A model generated the notes under the pieces. That model was given only the letters and a program-made list of their open reading frames with translations. It ran no database searches and was not told the DNA's origin. This document shows, one piece after another, positions 19,927 to 31,505 of a stretch of 64,000 nucleotides of DNA (the stretch's first letter is position 1; every line of letters begins with the position of its first letter). The position numbers were made by a program, and so were the translations under genes. The stretch is from Marchantia polymorpha subsp. ruderalis (taxonomy: Eukaryota; Streptophyta; Marchantiopsida; Marchantiales; Marchantiaceae), in the NCBI GenBank assembly GCA_037833965.1, contig AP031353.1, positions 7,008,501 through 7,072,500 of the forward strand, written 5' to 3'.

Positions 19927-22483
19927 CGCAGAGAGAAGAGAATGACGGTCGCAGTTCTGCGGACTGGTCGAGTCCGCTGTAATTAATCTCCGGCGGACTA
20001 GCACCGGAGATGTATCCTGAGCGGGGAGTTGGTCCTTGTTTTCAAAATCAATTTCCTAATATTAGCAATGCAAGGACGAATCGAGATCAGTTGTTCGGAT
20101 TCACTCACCGGTCTCATAGTAATATATCAAAATCATCATCAACTTTTTTCTTAAAACCTAAATCAACTTAATATAAGCAGAAGTGACTGAGGTCATTACT
20201 GAATTGGTATTAACTCATGCATGAATCATACCATAGCTCATCGTATGATCGGATGTGCACAACCGGCGATTCCCGTCGTAGGGTCCATCCCCAACCCCCG
20301 GGGAATGTACAGCTAAGCGAGGTGTCCGGCCGACGTGGCAACGGCCTTGAGTCGAGTCCGAACGCCGCGGCGCAAAACGAAGAGAACCAAGAACGTTATC
20401 CGGCTGGACCCATGCGCTCCCGATCATCCATCCATCCATCGTTCGAAATTCGAATCGAGCTCGAGCTCGATCGGGACGTCGTCGCGACTTCTGCTATTTT
20501 TAGACCAAGCCGCCGCTCAGACAAGAGGAGAGGAGAGGAGAAGAGAAGAGAAGAGAAGCGCGAAGGTCACGCGTCGCGTGCGATTCGGCGTTTGCTGTCC
20601 GAGCTCGAGCTCTGTTCGAAGCGTGCGGATGGTGCGGTGTGAACGTGAATAATTGAACCGGTTCGCCATGTGAGCGAGCTCGAAGGCGAAGAGAATCGAT
20701 CCAGGTCGCGGGGGGTGGGGATGGGGCTGGGGCTGGGGGAGGAAGGGGCTTGTCAGAAGAAGAAGAAGAAGCGGTTCGGAAAGAGAACGACGGGCGAATT
20801 CGGCAGCAGCCAGATCACGGTCGAACCGACCGACCGACCGACCGACCGACTGACAGCGAGAAAGCGCGGCATGTGAAAACCTGCAGCGGGGCTTGATCTG
20901 AGCTCGCTCCATAAACGCCCGCCCGCAGCTCGCATTTCGGTTCGATTTGCCAGCCCCAGTGTGAGCGCTCATCGAGCGTCGAGTGCTTCCGCGTGCCCCC
21001 GTCCGGCATGAGGGCCCCATGTCCACGAGCCCCGAACATCGGCAAGATACGGAATCGGAGCTCGATCGAACTCGGGGCAAAGCTGCGCGACCGGTAGGCG
21101 GAGCTCGCGCCTCCAGTCGCGCTGGGGGGCTGCGGGGGGGCTGCGGGGAGAGGCTCGAGGGATCGAGACGTTGCCACGTTAGAGTAGGAGGTTCGGTGCT
21201 CGAGGTGCTTACGACGATGATCGAATGATTCGAAGGGACGGGCGGAGATTGCTGCAGGAAGAGGATGCAAATGCGCGAGCGCGAGAATTGTGATGGCTCG
21301 CGGATGGTCGCGTAGAGGAGCAGGAGCAGGAGCAGGAGCGGGAGGAGCAGGCGGCTGCGAGGGGGCGACGCCGTCACGGTGATCACGACGTGCATGCGGG
21401 CCGGGGGGGGCTCCGGGCTCGGGGTTGCGGAGCGACGAGCGAGATGAGAGATCGGTGAGCATGAATCGCGTTTGCGTTGATCTGGCCCTCACTGGATTCA
21501 TTCTTCGGGCGTGAATTGCATGTCCGCCGTCGGCCCACGGCACTCCGAGAGAGAGATCGATTGCATGGCAAGGCGTGGGGTGGCGTGGCGTGGGGTAGGG
21601 TCGGGGGCGGGGCAGGCGGAAGCCATGAATGGGGTGCGGACGTGAATGGAAGAATGAATGACTGAAGGAATTGAAAGAAGGGAAGAATGCCGGCGCGGTC
21701 AATAATCGATGCGACTCAATGTGCAGGGAACGATGAGGCTCCTGTAATCGCGATGATGGTCGTTGACCGATCGATCCATGGGCCCATGACGGTCGGATGA
21801 TCGAGCGCCGTCCTACGTCCTCCGCTCTCCGCTCTCCGCTCGGCATGCTCGCCATCGCCCGCCGTCACCCCCCGGAGCCAGACTGCGAGAATATCGAACC
21901 TCCTCGCCCTCGCCCTCACCCTCACCCTCACCATCGCCATCGCCAGCGCGACGCATCGAGGTGCCAGAGCAACGTACCGAGCGAGTGGCTAACGAATCCT
22001 GGCAACGGATCGTGAGATAAGGAGGTTGTTACTCGCAACGGCGTCCGAGTGCGTAGAGCTGGGGCCTGCCGCCTTCCTTCCTGCATACTCCACTCGACAT
22101 GTAACGCGAGCACCACGACCACGACCACGACGAGCAGACGGAATTCGATCGGTGTTGCGACGAGGAAAAGAGGCGGCGATAGGAATGGATCGAGGCTAAT
22201 TTCCGCTCGAGATCTATAATTCGTTGAACGATCCAAAGCGCATCGCAACTGCATTCGAGAGGAGAGGGAAGGGAAGGGAAGGGAAGGGAAGGCTCGTGTC
22301 CGACTCACTCGTGCCAACAAATTCGGGACGCCATCGCAACAGTCGCAATGCCTCGCAAGAAGAAGTTAACGTCTTCCTCGTGCTCGTGCTCGTCGAGCTG
22401 AAGGCGAAGATCGGAAGGAGGAGAAGGAGAAGGAGAAAAGAAGAGGAGGAGGAGGAGGGGGAGGGGGGAGGAGCGGGGGGACG
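19927..22483. other. GC-rich upstream region and probable 5' leader of the PHD gene
   Basis: From about 20270 the sequence is GC-rich and dense in simple repeats: AG-rich at 20524-20558, CGAC repeats at 20824-20853, GGGAA repeats at 22265-22292 and a GAG-rich run at 22415-22475. Long open frames on both strands (for example 20517-21395 and 20815-21855, minus) are proline-, serine- and arginine-rich and mutually overlapping, as expected by chance at high GC. The run of GAG repeats just before the ATG suggests transcribed leader. Confidence 0.6.
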
Positions 22484-25400
22484 ATGGTGCAGTACAGGCC
22501 GCACAAGAGGGCGCGGGTGCAGGAGCAGCACTCGGTGGCGACGCTGGGGCAGCCGGGCTGCCCGGCGGATTTCGAGGGCCCCTTCCGGTCCAACATCCGG
22601 TCCTTCCTGCACGACTTCGCCCGCGGGCCCGTGGGCACGGCGCCCGCGCTCTGCCTGCCGGGCGTCCGCGCCTGGACCCTCCCGCTGCGCTCGGCCTCCG
22701 GCGCCCCGATCTCCCTCTACATTCTCGAGGAGACCCCGTCGCTCTCCCCCGCCCTCCACTGCGATCGCTGTCGCGTTCTCGGTACGCCCCCCTTCGCCCC
22801 AATTGTCCTCTAGCTGTCCGAATTTCGAGATTTTGTTCGCCCTGCACTGCCAAAACCCCGAGTCCGTCCTGCACGACGGAATTTGAGGGAATTGTTGGTG
22901 AATTCGAGTCTGGGGGTGATGGATTGATCTGAATTCGGGCATCGCCCGCTGGCTGTGCATGGATGATGGACCCAGAGCGCTGACTGACGTGACGAGAAGT
23001 GCCGTTCTGATAAAGAGGGTTTGGTGGCCTTGTGATGCGAGAGAAGGTTGGGCACATCATCCCGTGTGTCGAAAGCGCTACCACTTCATCATCGGCAGCG
23101 TGGAGCTCGAGGACAGCGCCGGCGTCGGCAAGGGCAGGAAGCTGTGCCTGGGCTGCAGTTGCGTCATTCCCGCTTCGACGAAGACGTAAGTGGAATTATT
23201 GAGGTTTCACGGAGCAGCAACAGCCCGAGTCCGCTCGATCGAGCGAGCACACGACGTTTTATTTATTGTGGGCGTTTGATCGTATGCATAGAATGTGCGG
23301 CGAAGGAGGGAGCGGGTCCTGATCGCTGCTTGCTGTGGTCTGTGGCCTGCGTGCAGGTGCCCTGGATGTGGCAGCGACGCCACCAAGAGCAAGGTTTTGG
23401 AAGCACGTACTCATCTGCTCCATGGGCTCATCCACGCCAATGGATACGGCCATTTGCTCCGGGTCAATGGCCGCGAAGGAGGCTCGCACTCTCTGTCCGG
23501 CCGCGAGATCATGGACCTGTGGGATCGTCTCTGTTCCATGCTGCGAGCAAGGTCACCCACAACTCTTTCTCTCGATTCCCCTTCTCGTCGACCTGCTTAC
23601 GAGGACATTTGATCTGATCGTTTATTCCTCTGCTGAATTGAATCGAATTGAAATGAATCGTCTGAATTCATGTGTTGGCTGACTGCTTCACACACGACGA
23701 GGTCAAAGCTGGTCCTGAGCGGACTAGAGAATAGGAGTCGAGCAAATGTGGTAGGTCCACCGATAATTGTCAAGGATAATTCTCAAGCCGAGTGTGTGCG
23801 ATGATGCGCAGGAAAGTGAGCGTCATGGACGTGTCGAAGAAATACAATCTGGAGTTTCGCCTGCTGCACGGGATGGCGCACGGGCATTGCTGGTACGGGC
23901 GGTGGGGCTATGCGTTCGGCAGGGGCTCCTTCAACATTTCCCCGGCGCAGTACGCCGCCGCTCTGCGCGCAATCGAGTCGGCTCCGCTGAAGAAGTTCAC
24001 CGATTGCGAGCATGCGGATCGAGAGAAGAAGCTGTCGCAGATCGTGGCCATGTACAGGCATTTGTCGAAGCCGTCGCCCGCGGCCATGACGACTCTGGGC
24101 CACTTGGTTCGCTTTATGATGGACCTTCTGAGCAAGCTCCGCAAGGAGGCCGTCAGCCGCCAGGCCAAGCCCGCAGCCTTAGCCCCAGCCCCAGCCCCAG
24201 CTTTGTCGGAATCCGGCGCCAAAGCGAACGCGAACGCGAACGCCGGGCACGGGGCTTGTCGATGGCCGGCCAAAAGGCTAGAACAAGCCCAGGACGCTCT
24301 GCTGAGCATTCTTCGGGCTTCGGAGACCGGCACGTGGCTGTCTCGGCAGACGTTGCGCGAGAATGCCCGCTCGCACATCGGCGACACGGGACTTCTGGAC
24401 TTCGTGCTCAAGGGCTTCGTCGACAAAACTGTGAAGCGCGAAATCGTCCGCCGCCGGGTCAATGCCAGAACGCGCATGCTCGAATACAGGTAACCATTCA
24501 TTCATTGCTCGGGGCTGACACGGACCTTGATGATAACGAACCTGCAATTCAGAATTCAGAACTGCCAATTGCGTGAGAGAAGTCGGTGATGGAGTCAACA
24601 ACAACACTCGGATGTGTGTGACTGTGACAGTGGGTGGGTGGTGACATTGCTCGCAGGTTGGAAAGCGTGGAGGGTCGAGCGGACGACGAGCGAGAGCGAG
24701 AGCACGCGGCAGTCGGTGCGCAGCAGAAGCTGCAGAGCGACGACGTCGTGAGACATCTTGCCCTCGTTTACGAGGCGGTGCAGGCCCGCATGGCGGACGA
24801 GGCTCAGATCCTGCTCGACGTGAAGCAGCTCATGAAGGACTACGAGGGCGAGTTCACTCGAGACGGAGACGGAGACGGAGGCCGAGGCCAGGGGCTGGGG
24901 CACCGGTGCCAGTCGCCGACGACGCGGAGGGGGCAAGCTGACGAGGAGCAGCAGCCCTGGCGTGTGCTGTGCCATCTGGCAGGAGGAGACAGAGCACCGT
25001 CGGACGAGAAGAACACGCGGGCACCGCCACCGGAGCTCGTCGTGCTGCCGTGGCATGCCACCATCGGCGACTTGAAGCAATGCGCCGAGAAGGCCTTCCG
25101 CGACGTGTATCTGAGTTTCGAGAAGTTCCAGCTCGTGTCCATCGCGGAACTGCCGAAGCTGCCGCCGGACGACGGGCAAAAGCTGTCGAGCGTCGCGGGC
25201 TTGGGCTTGGGACTGGGCTTGGGCTCGGGCTCGGGCTCGGCGCAGCCGCCGCAGCTGCTGCGGCTGCACATCGAGGGCACGGGCATCGACGAGACCTCGG
25301 CTGCCCGTCACGAGGCGGGCACCGAGGACTGGGTCGTCAACTGCTGCTGCGGCACGCAGGACGACGACGGCGAGCGCATGGCCGAGTGCTGCTCGTGCCA

Positions 25401-25500
25401 GATCTGGCACCACACTCGCTGCCTCGGCATCCTCGACTCGCACCCCGTGCCTCAGCGTTTTGTTTGCCACCGCTGCCGTCGTCCGCCCAGCTCCGGATGA
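22484..25500 (+). CDS. MS1/MMD1-type PHD-finger transcriptional regulator
   Basis: Five exons keep the frame: 22484-22781, 23047-23185, 23357-23551, 23812-24489 and 24657-25500, giving 717 residues. Family hallmarks are the CDRCRVLGWAHHPVCRKRYHFII block across the first intron, the central GYGHLLRVNG...GREIMDLWDRLC...LRARKVSVMDVS block, LLHGMAHGHCWYGRWGY, and a C-terminal Cys4-His-Cys3 PHD finger (about 664-712; CCCGTQ, CCSCQIWHHTRC, FVCHRC). In Arabidopsis MS1 and MMD1/DUET act in the nucleus in tapetum and male meiocytes and are needed for pollen formation. In seed-free plants a single related gene is expected to act in sporogenesis, which is inference. Variable, low-complexity Ala/Pro and Gly/Asp/Leu segments occur at about 560-600 of the gene's exon 4-5 region. 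Start codon is the first in frame. Confidence 0.9.
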
Positions 25501-28500
25501 GCAGCGCGCTCGCTGCATGCATGGCCATCCATGCCCCAATTTTTCCTACTGTGGAGCAGGGCGATGCCCGATTTTTCCTTCTGTCGATTCGGCGTTTTTG
25601 AATTCGCCAGAATCCGTTGTGAGATTGCCTTTCGTCGAGGTCGGTCCGTCCATAGCCTGCCACAGCCAGGTCCGTAGGTAGGTCGTTTTGTGTAGGAAAG
25701 GAAGCTGTACGTACGTAGTTGCCATCTGAGATATGGAGCTCGAGGAGTAGAGAGTAGAACAGAGAGTGTTTGTAGGCTGTGACAGATCCGCGAGATCGAT
25801 CGGTCTCGTTTCGATTTGTCGATTGATTGATTGATTGATTGGTTGATAGTCAGCTGAGGCATGCATTCGCTTTGTATATTTGAGGGACAACTGTCGTTTG
25901 GGAACAACTGGCCCCGGCACGTTTGGTTCAGCCTCTTTCTCGGTCGATGGATAAATTGTTGATCATTGCTCCTCCTCCTCTCAGTTCTCGTCCTCACGTG
26001 GATCGAGACCACGAAGATGTGTAGATTGAAAGCACGAACACAACGCAACGAGGGTCCGGGAATGATGCACGGCATGCCCTGAGAGTTCAGACGAATCGGA
26101 CACAGCCTGGCATGTATTTGGTAATCGAGTACATGCGTCTGAATTCGAGAGAACTGCGTTTCGGAAAAAAGTACTGAACGAACTGACCTTCTCGATGTAA
26201 TATAATGGAACCTGCTGTTCGTGGTGTAGCACTGACACTTCTTTTTTACTGAAGTCTTGACCCTTCCACCACCTTCAGGGTTGTTCTTTTCGAATTTACG
26301 CTGCAAAGCCTGCTCACTGTTGTAACATCTGCCTGTGTACAAACAGTCCTCTCGTTATCCATTTGTATCTGACGTTGACGTTGTTGGCTATCACTCTTCT
26401 GTGAAAGCCAACGAATCCTGTGAGCAGCGGCAGACCGTCGAAGTCAACATCAAGTCCGCCGCAATCACTCTCTGACAGTGGAATCGGATTCCATAAAACA
26501 ATATGCACATTTTGAAGTTACAAGCGAATCGAAATAGCAGTACTCCATTCACAGCAACTGCAACTGCAGCTTAAACACAAAGTTATTACCAGCAGGGATC
26601 AGAGTAAGAATGTAGGGCTAGTGCTGAGCAACTTGGCTTTACGAGTTCAGTACAAGAACCCATTCCGAACGGATGAGGTGACAGCTGTCACACGGAGTGT
26701 ACAGAGCGGCCTGGAAATCTCTCCATTCCATTCATGTCTTTACCACTAAAATCACTAATGACATATCGAAGATAAGCGATAGAACGTGTAGATAGAGGAG
26801 ACTCAAGACGATGATTCTAAACTTATATGGATTTTGCGCATTGGATTCTTGTTACTTACTTATACACCTGATTCATTTTGACTTTATATTCTTTTAGAAG
26901 AAAGATATATTTATCACATGTAAATCTTACGTATGACGAAGTTTTAAGTTTACTTTGAGAAAGCGAAGTCTACTAGGACGACGGTAGTAGTGTAAGTTGA
27001 TAAGTTATCATATATGTACATTCAACCATGAAGATGACGATCCAGATCATGAAGCATAGTGGTTGCCATCTTCAGCTCTTTGACAGCAAACCTGTAGGCG
27101 GCAGGACTGTAGGACCTTGTGAATTCGCCGTCGTTCGATACACGCGAGCATTGAGAGCGGCTCGATATTCAATTTCCCACCTCTTAGCAACAAAGTGGAA
27201 ACTGTTTTTAGTTGCAATAGTTTGCGAATATCGGGGGGCATCGTTGAATGCATACGTCATTTGTGGCGGTCAGTGCTGCGTTTGTCGTCGGTAGTTCTTC
27301 ATGGACGAAACTCTGATCTCGTCCACGAACGTTCGGTCTCCTTGTGGCGTCTGATTCTTCTCATTGTTTCAAAGCTGAGGTAAATCCTGTGAGCACTTTC
27401 GATTCTGTAAGGAAAGCTTTTCTTTCGCCACGAGGGTTCTTGGACTCATGTTCATTAGCCTTACAATCGGGACGCAATAATCTCCACTCTCTACAAGATT
27501 CGTACTTTACATAAACAAAAGCAGCAGTAGCAGACAGTTGCTTTCTTTCATGAGTTCCTCTCGTCAAAGGTCCAACGCTCATGCTACGTTAAAGATGTGA
27601 CATAATATCTGATCAATACAGTGCCGAAATAATAAATAAAGCATGAATCCGACCTTGTGAACCTGCCCTCTGCGAATGTAGCTCTCTGCTTGCTTTCATA
27701 TTGTAGTGGACGCTGGAAGAGGCCCTCGGTGCTTTAGTAGGTTCAGATGTCAGAGGAAAATTACTCAAAGGCATCTCACAGTGGATCCCCAGTCGATGAG
27801 GTAGCAAGACGGATCCGAAAATGTCGAGAAGAGATGCAGTGATTCATCTCACTGGAGGAGTAAATCAGAAGAGATCAGCTTGTGAGACCGAGCTAGAATT
27901 TGTGAATTATCTGTCGTCGTGTTCTCCACGTTCCCCACGTTTAGTCTGGGATGATTTTTTCTCTAGTCACTCCTAGTGTCAGATCTGCCCTTATCAATCG
28001 GCAATGACATTACGACGAAACTAACACAAATGTGTGAAAGTAGTCAATAGACATGAGTAGCGGTGGTGCCTTGAGCAGAAGTTGAAGGTCCCTGGACCAT
28101 AATTTAGTTGAGCTAAGAGAAGGACTTGTTTCAGCATTATATCACAGCCGATCTTCAAGTGCATTGCAGTGCACGCTGTTGAGTGATTTGATTTGTGAAC
28201 TCGAGTACTTGGAACTCACTTGGGCATGGTGCAGATCATTTTTGTTCAACAAGGCGACGATGCTCGAGGACCGTCACGGTCGCTGTGAGTAGCGAGCTGT
28301 CACTCCACAACACGATACCACACATCGTGGCCCAAATGTCAATTCATCGCCGAATCCCTTCAGGAACACGTTTGGGCGATCTGTGAAAAGTAAGTCAGAT
28401 GACCAGCATCGGGCGAACTGAGGTAGATTTGGGATAGAAAATATCCCAAAGATCCCAACCCACCCACGTATCACTCACTGATTGATCCGGGACGGCGATT

Positions 28501-30542
28501 GGAACATCTAGCTTGCATCATATATCTCACCAGTCCCACCTCGGCTAGCTCACTAGCTCCTTCTGTCGTCCCAAAACGACCATCGGTCGAGACAGCTTCC
28601 GAACGTGACGAAATTGAGCCCTCAGCTGTCAACAAGTGCCTGGGCCATGGTTCATCAACAAGAGAAAAACGCACCACTCACAAGATTTGGACCAACACAG
28701 AAAAAGGAAGTGGCTGAAGAAAATCCTGCAGAGATATATACTGCACTGTGCCTGTCTCGTCTGCCCCCCTCCCGTGCTGAAACCCGGAACTTTTCGACGA
28801 AGCTTTAGCTCATCCCATCCTTCAAGATGGCGTGTTGATCTGAGCCAGGGTCAACGATTCAGATATATCTGAGAATCTGCATCTCTGGACTCCAGGTACT
28901 GAATGGCGATTTGGTCTCCTTTCTAGACTGTTGGATTGCGGGGTCGGGGAATAGATTCCATTTTATTCTCGATCAGAGAATACTTTTCCTATTGACTTGC
29001 TTTGCCGAAGAACTTGTCCGAGTGTCCTTCGTGTCCTTCGTGTCCTGCTTTTGTTGTCCGTTTCTGCCATTTGTCGTCGCATCTGGGCGCAGTACGGAAG
29101 AATGTCACGATTATGCGTTACAGGCATGCAAGTAAGTACAGAAAGCTACGGAAGCGGCTCCGTTTGTCATAGTGATGGGCAATTCAAAATCGTCACCAAT
29201 AATTTGCTCTCGTCCCCTGTTGTTGTTTGTGGCCATAGACTGGCCCTCGAGAAGCTGGAAGTTTACTCTGATGGAACTTGACCTGCACTCCCGTTATCCC
29301 GATACAATTTTTCGTTGGAATCGTGGGATTTATCATTCCCACGTCACATCCGATGTGCTCCATTCTTGAGTATCACTTTTGAGTCTAGTGCTCAGATCAT
29401 GAAATTGATTCCTCGACGCACCACGTTTGGCAACAGAAAATTGTTCGAAAGACTTAGAAGGCTGATCGAGTCATTCTCAGCTGTAACGCTGCCTCTGACA
29501 TGGACAGATCCGTGTCATGACATTTGCCTGGACTAAGAAGCAACTAATCAAAATAGGATTGATGTACATTCACATGACAAATGGTCGGAGAATATTATGA
29601 GAATTTAATAATTATATTTTGAAAGTAACCGTTCATATATTATCATAATTCCGATATGTTGTTACTTTTCAGGTTATCAGTGGGATTTGAATAGATTAGA
29701 GAGTGAGATATACGACACAAAGAATTTCAAATGTTCACGGATGGCAGTTGCAAAGGATTTGTGTCGGTTTTAGGTATAAGATTGATTGCCAAATTCTTTG
29801 CAAGTATCTTCACAACATCGATAATTGCTTAAGAAAAGGCGTGTTCAGTTTTATGGAGATTATTATTTTTCTGTCATATCTGAGATTACTCTGTGACTGA
29901 AAAAAATGGTTGTGGAAAATTTGTAAGTTAAATCTTTCCACAATTATAAGCATGTAAAAAAATTTCAACAGACAGTGTTTATACATTCACCATCGCTAGA
30001 CTTCCTGTTCATATCACTTTCTGAAGATTCATCCATTTGCTAATTGTCCTCAACCTCAGGATCTTATTACTCAGCGTCCAGAAGTGAAAGTGAATGCTCG
30101 TTTGCCTTACACAGTGAAAGTTGGCAATTGCTGGCCAGAAGACACGATATTTTGTAAAAGCTCAAGCATGAAGCGCAGCCAGCGGCAGATGAGCAGATAG
30201 GCAACTCAGCACAAGAAGTCCGGAAAGAAGTAAGCAATTACATCGAGTTGTCAAATTGTACAACGACACGGACACTCAATTCACGGTACAAAGCAGACAG
30301 TGCATCGTCGTCGAAGCATGCGTCAGTCGCTAGCTCTCGAGAAGAGAAGAGAGGACTGGCAAATCGACTGCTTCAAGGACGCTGCTCCGCCTGAAACTAA
30401 CCCCTAGGGCCTCGTCCGACATCTATCGGCAGTGCACCAAGCCTGCACTAATCAGAATACAATCTAATCTGTACAAAAGCATTCGCGAGTCGAACAAAAA
30501 AATAATATTACACAGAGCGCGAGCTCGGGCTTCGCTTCGAGG
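25501..30542. other. Intergenic region without a recognised gene
   Basis: I saw no domain on either strand. The first part is probably the PHD gene 3' UTR (25501 to about 26300). Open frames between 27000 and 29900 are short and unrelated to families I know. 29580-29950 is AT-rich. Confidence 0.5.
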
Positions 30543-31505
30543 CTAGGCCAGAAGAACGCGATCGTCCTTGGAGGCGATGATGGAAGGCGGCACGGTGTCG
30601 GGGCCGGGGGGAGACGGGCCGGGAGTGTTGGGGATCCCGGGGCCGGGGAAAGGAGGCGGCGAGCTCGGGGGCTGCGTGGGGGGAGGCAGGGGGCCTGGGT
30701 AGCCCGGGGGGATCGGGGGCGAGTTGGGCGGGGGGATGGGCGGGGCAGTGCCCGGGGGCGGGATGGGAGGCATGTTGGGAGGGGGGATCGGCTCGGGAGC
30801 CCCCGGGGGCATGATGGGGGAAACGTTGGGGGGCGAAATCGGAGGCCCTCGCGGGACAGCGGACGCGGAGGCGGACGGGGACTGCATCGGGGCTTCGGCG
30901 GGGGCTCGCCCGGGGGCTGGAGTAGGCACCTCCTGAGGCGCTTGTGGCGTCGGGGACTCGGCGGGCGTCGAGGTGGGAATCTCGACCGGGGGAGACGGAG
31001 GAGGCGCGGGCAGGTCCGGCACGATGGAAGGGGCAAACTCCGGGGCTGGGCTTGTGGTCGGAACCTCCAGAGGCGTCGAGCTCGGGTTCGTGCTCGGGGC
31101 AGGAGTGGGCGCAAACTCGGGCGGAGACGGGGTTATGGCGGGCGCCGGCGCCTCGGACGGATCGGGGCCGACCTCCGGTGAGAAGATCGACTGCACGCCC
31201 AGCGCTCCGTGCGCTCTCGAGCTCAGCTGCTGCACGAACGCCGGAGGCGTCGTCGCCGTCGAGGCCCAAGTTGAATTCGCCACGAATTCCGGTGCAGGAG
31301 CTCCGCAGAAGGTCGCAATTCTGCTGCTGCTGCTGCTGCTGATCCTCCGCGCGCTCTCGATCGCCTTCTCGGGCTTCTCGTGCGAGACGCAGCCTGCTCT
31401 TGCAGCAGCAGCAGCGACGACGGGGAGCCTCGAAGCTGCGGACGACGAGATTGTAGCGGCAGGGAGCTTGTGCTTCAGCAGAAGCGATGCTTTGAACGAA
31501 GCCAT
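30543..31505 (-). CDS. Proline-rich protein with a possible organelle-targeting N-terminus
   Basis: I do not recognise the family. From ATG at 31503-31505 the frame gives 320 residues. The first 70 are rich in Ala, Ser, Lys and Arg with very few acids (MASFKASLLLKHKLPAA...), which would suit a mitochondrial or plastid presequence. Then come a short mixed segment (about 75-115; FVQQLSSRAHGALGVQSIF) and a roughly 200-residue tail dominated by proline, with PPIPPPN, PAPEFAP and SPPNVSPI style repeats. The frame stays open upstream to an ATG at 31722-31724, but that part is Arg/Pro-rich and looks like UTR. The G-rich complementary strand and high GC could produce a chance open frame. The single uninterrupted frame with a distinct N-terminus argues for a gene, but certainty is limited. 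Confidence 0.5.
   Translation of the reverse strand: MASFKASLLLKHKLPAATISSSAASRLPVVAAAAARAGCVSHEKPEKAIESARRISSSSSSRIATFCGAPAPEFVANSTWASTATTPPAFVQQLSSRAHGALGVQSIFSPEVGPDPSEAPAPAITPSPPEFAPTPAPSTNPSSTPLEVPTTSPAPEFAPSIVPDLPAPPPSPPVEIPTSTPAESPTPQAPQEVPTPAPGRAPAEAPMQSPSASASAVPRGPPISPPNVSPIMPPGAPEPIPPPNMPPIPPPGTAPPIPPPNSPPIPPGYPGPLPPPTQPPSSPPPFPGPGIPNTPGPSPPGPDTVPPSIIASKDDRVLLA

Noticed and set aside
20517-21855. Long minus-strand open frames of 292 and 346 codons
   Set aside because: They overlap each other and plus-strand frames in GC-rich, repeat-rich DNA, are Arg/Pro/Ser-rich and show no domain. Chance openness at high GC explains them.
22214-23084. Minus-strand open frames of 248 and 259 codons opposite the PHD gene
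   Set aside because: They are antisense shadows of the MS1/MMD1-like exons and the GC-rich leader, with low-complexity Pro/Ser/Arg composition.
23767-24576. 269-codon plus-strand frame overlapping PHD exon 4
   Set aside because: It is in the wrong frame relative to the conserved family motifs, which lie in the 23812-24489 frame.
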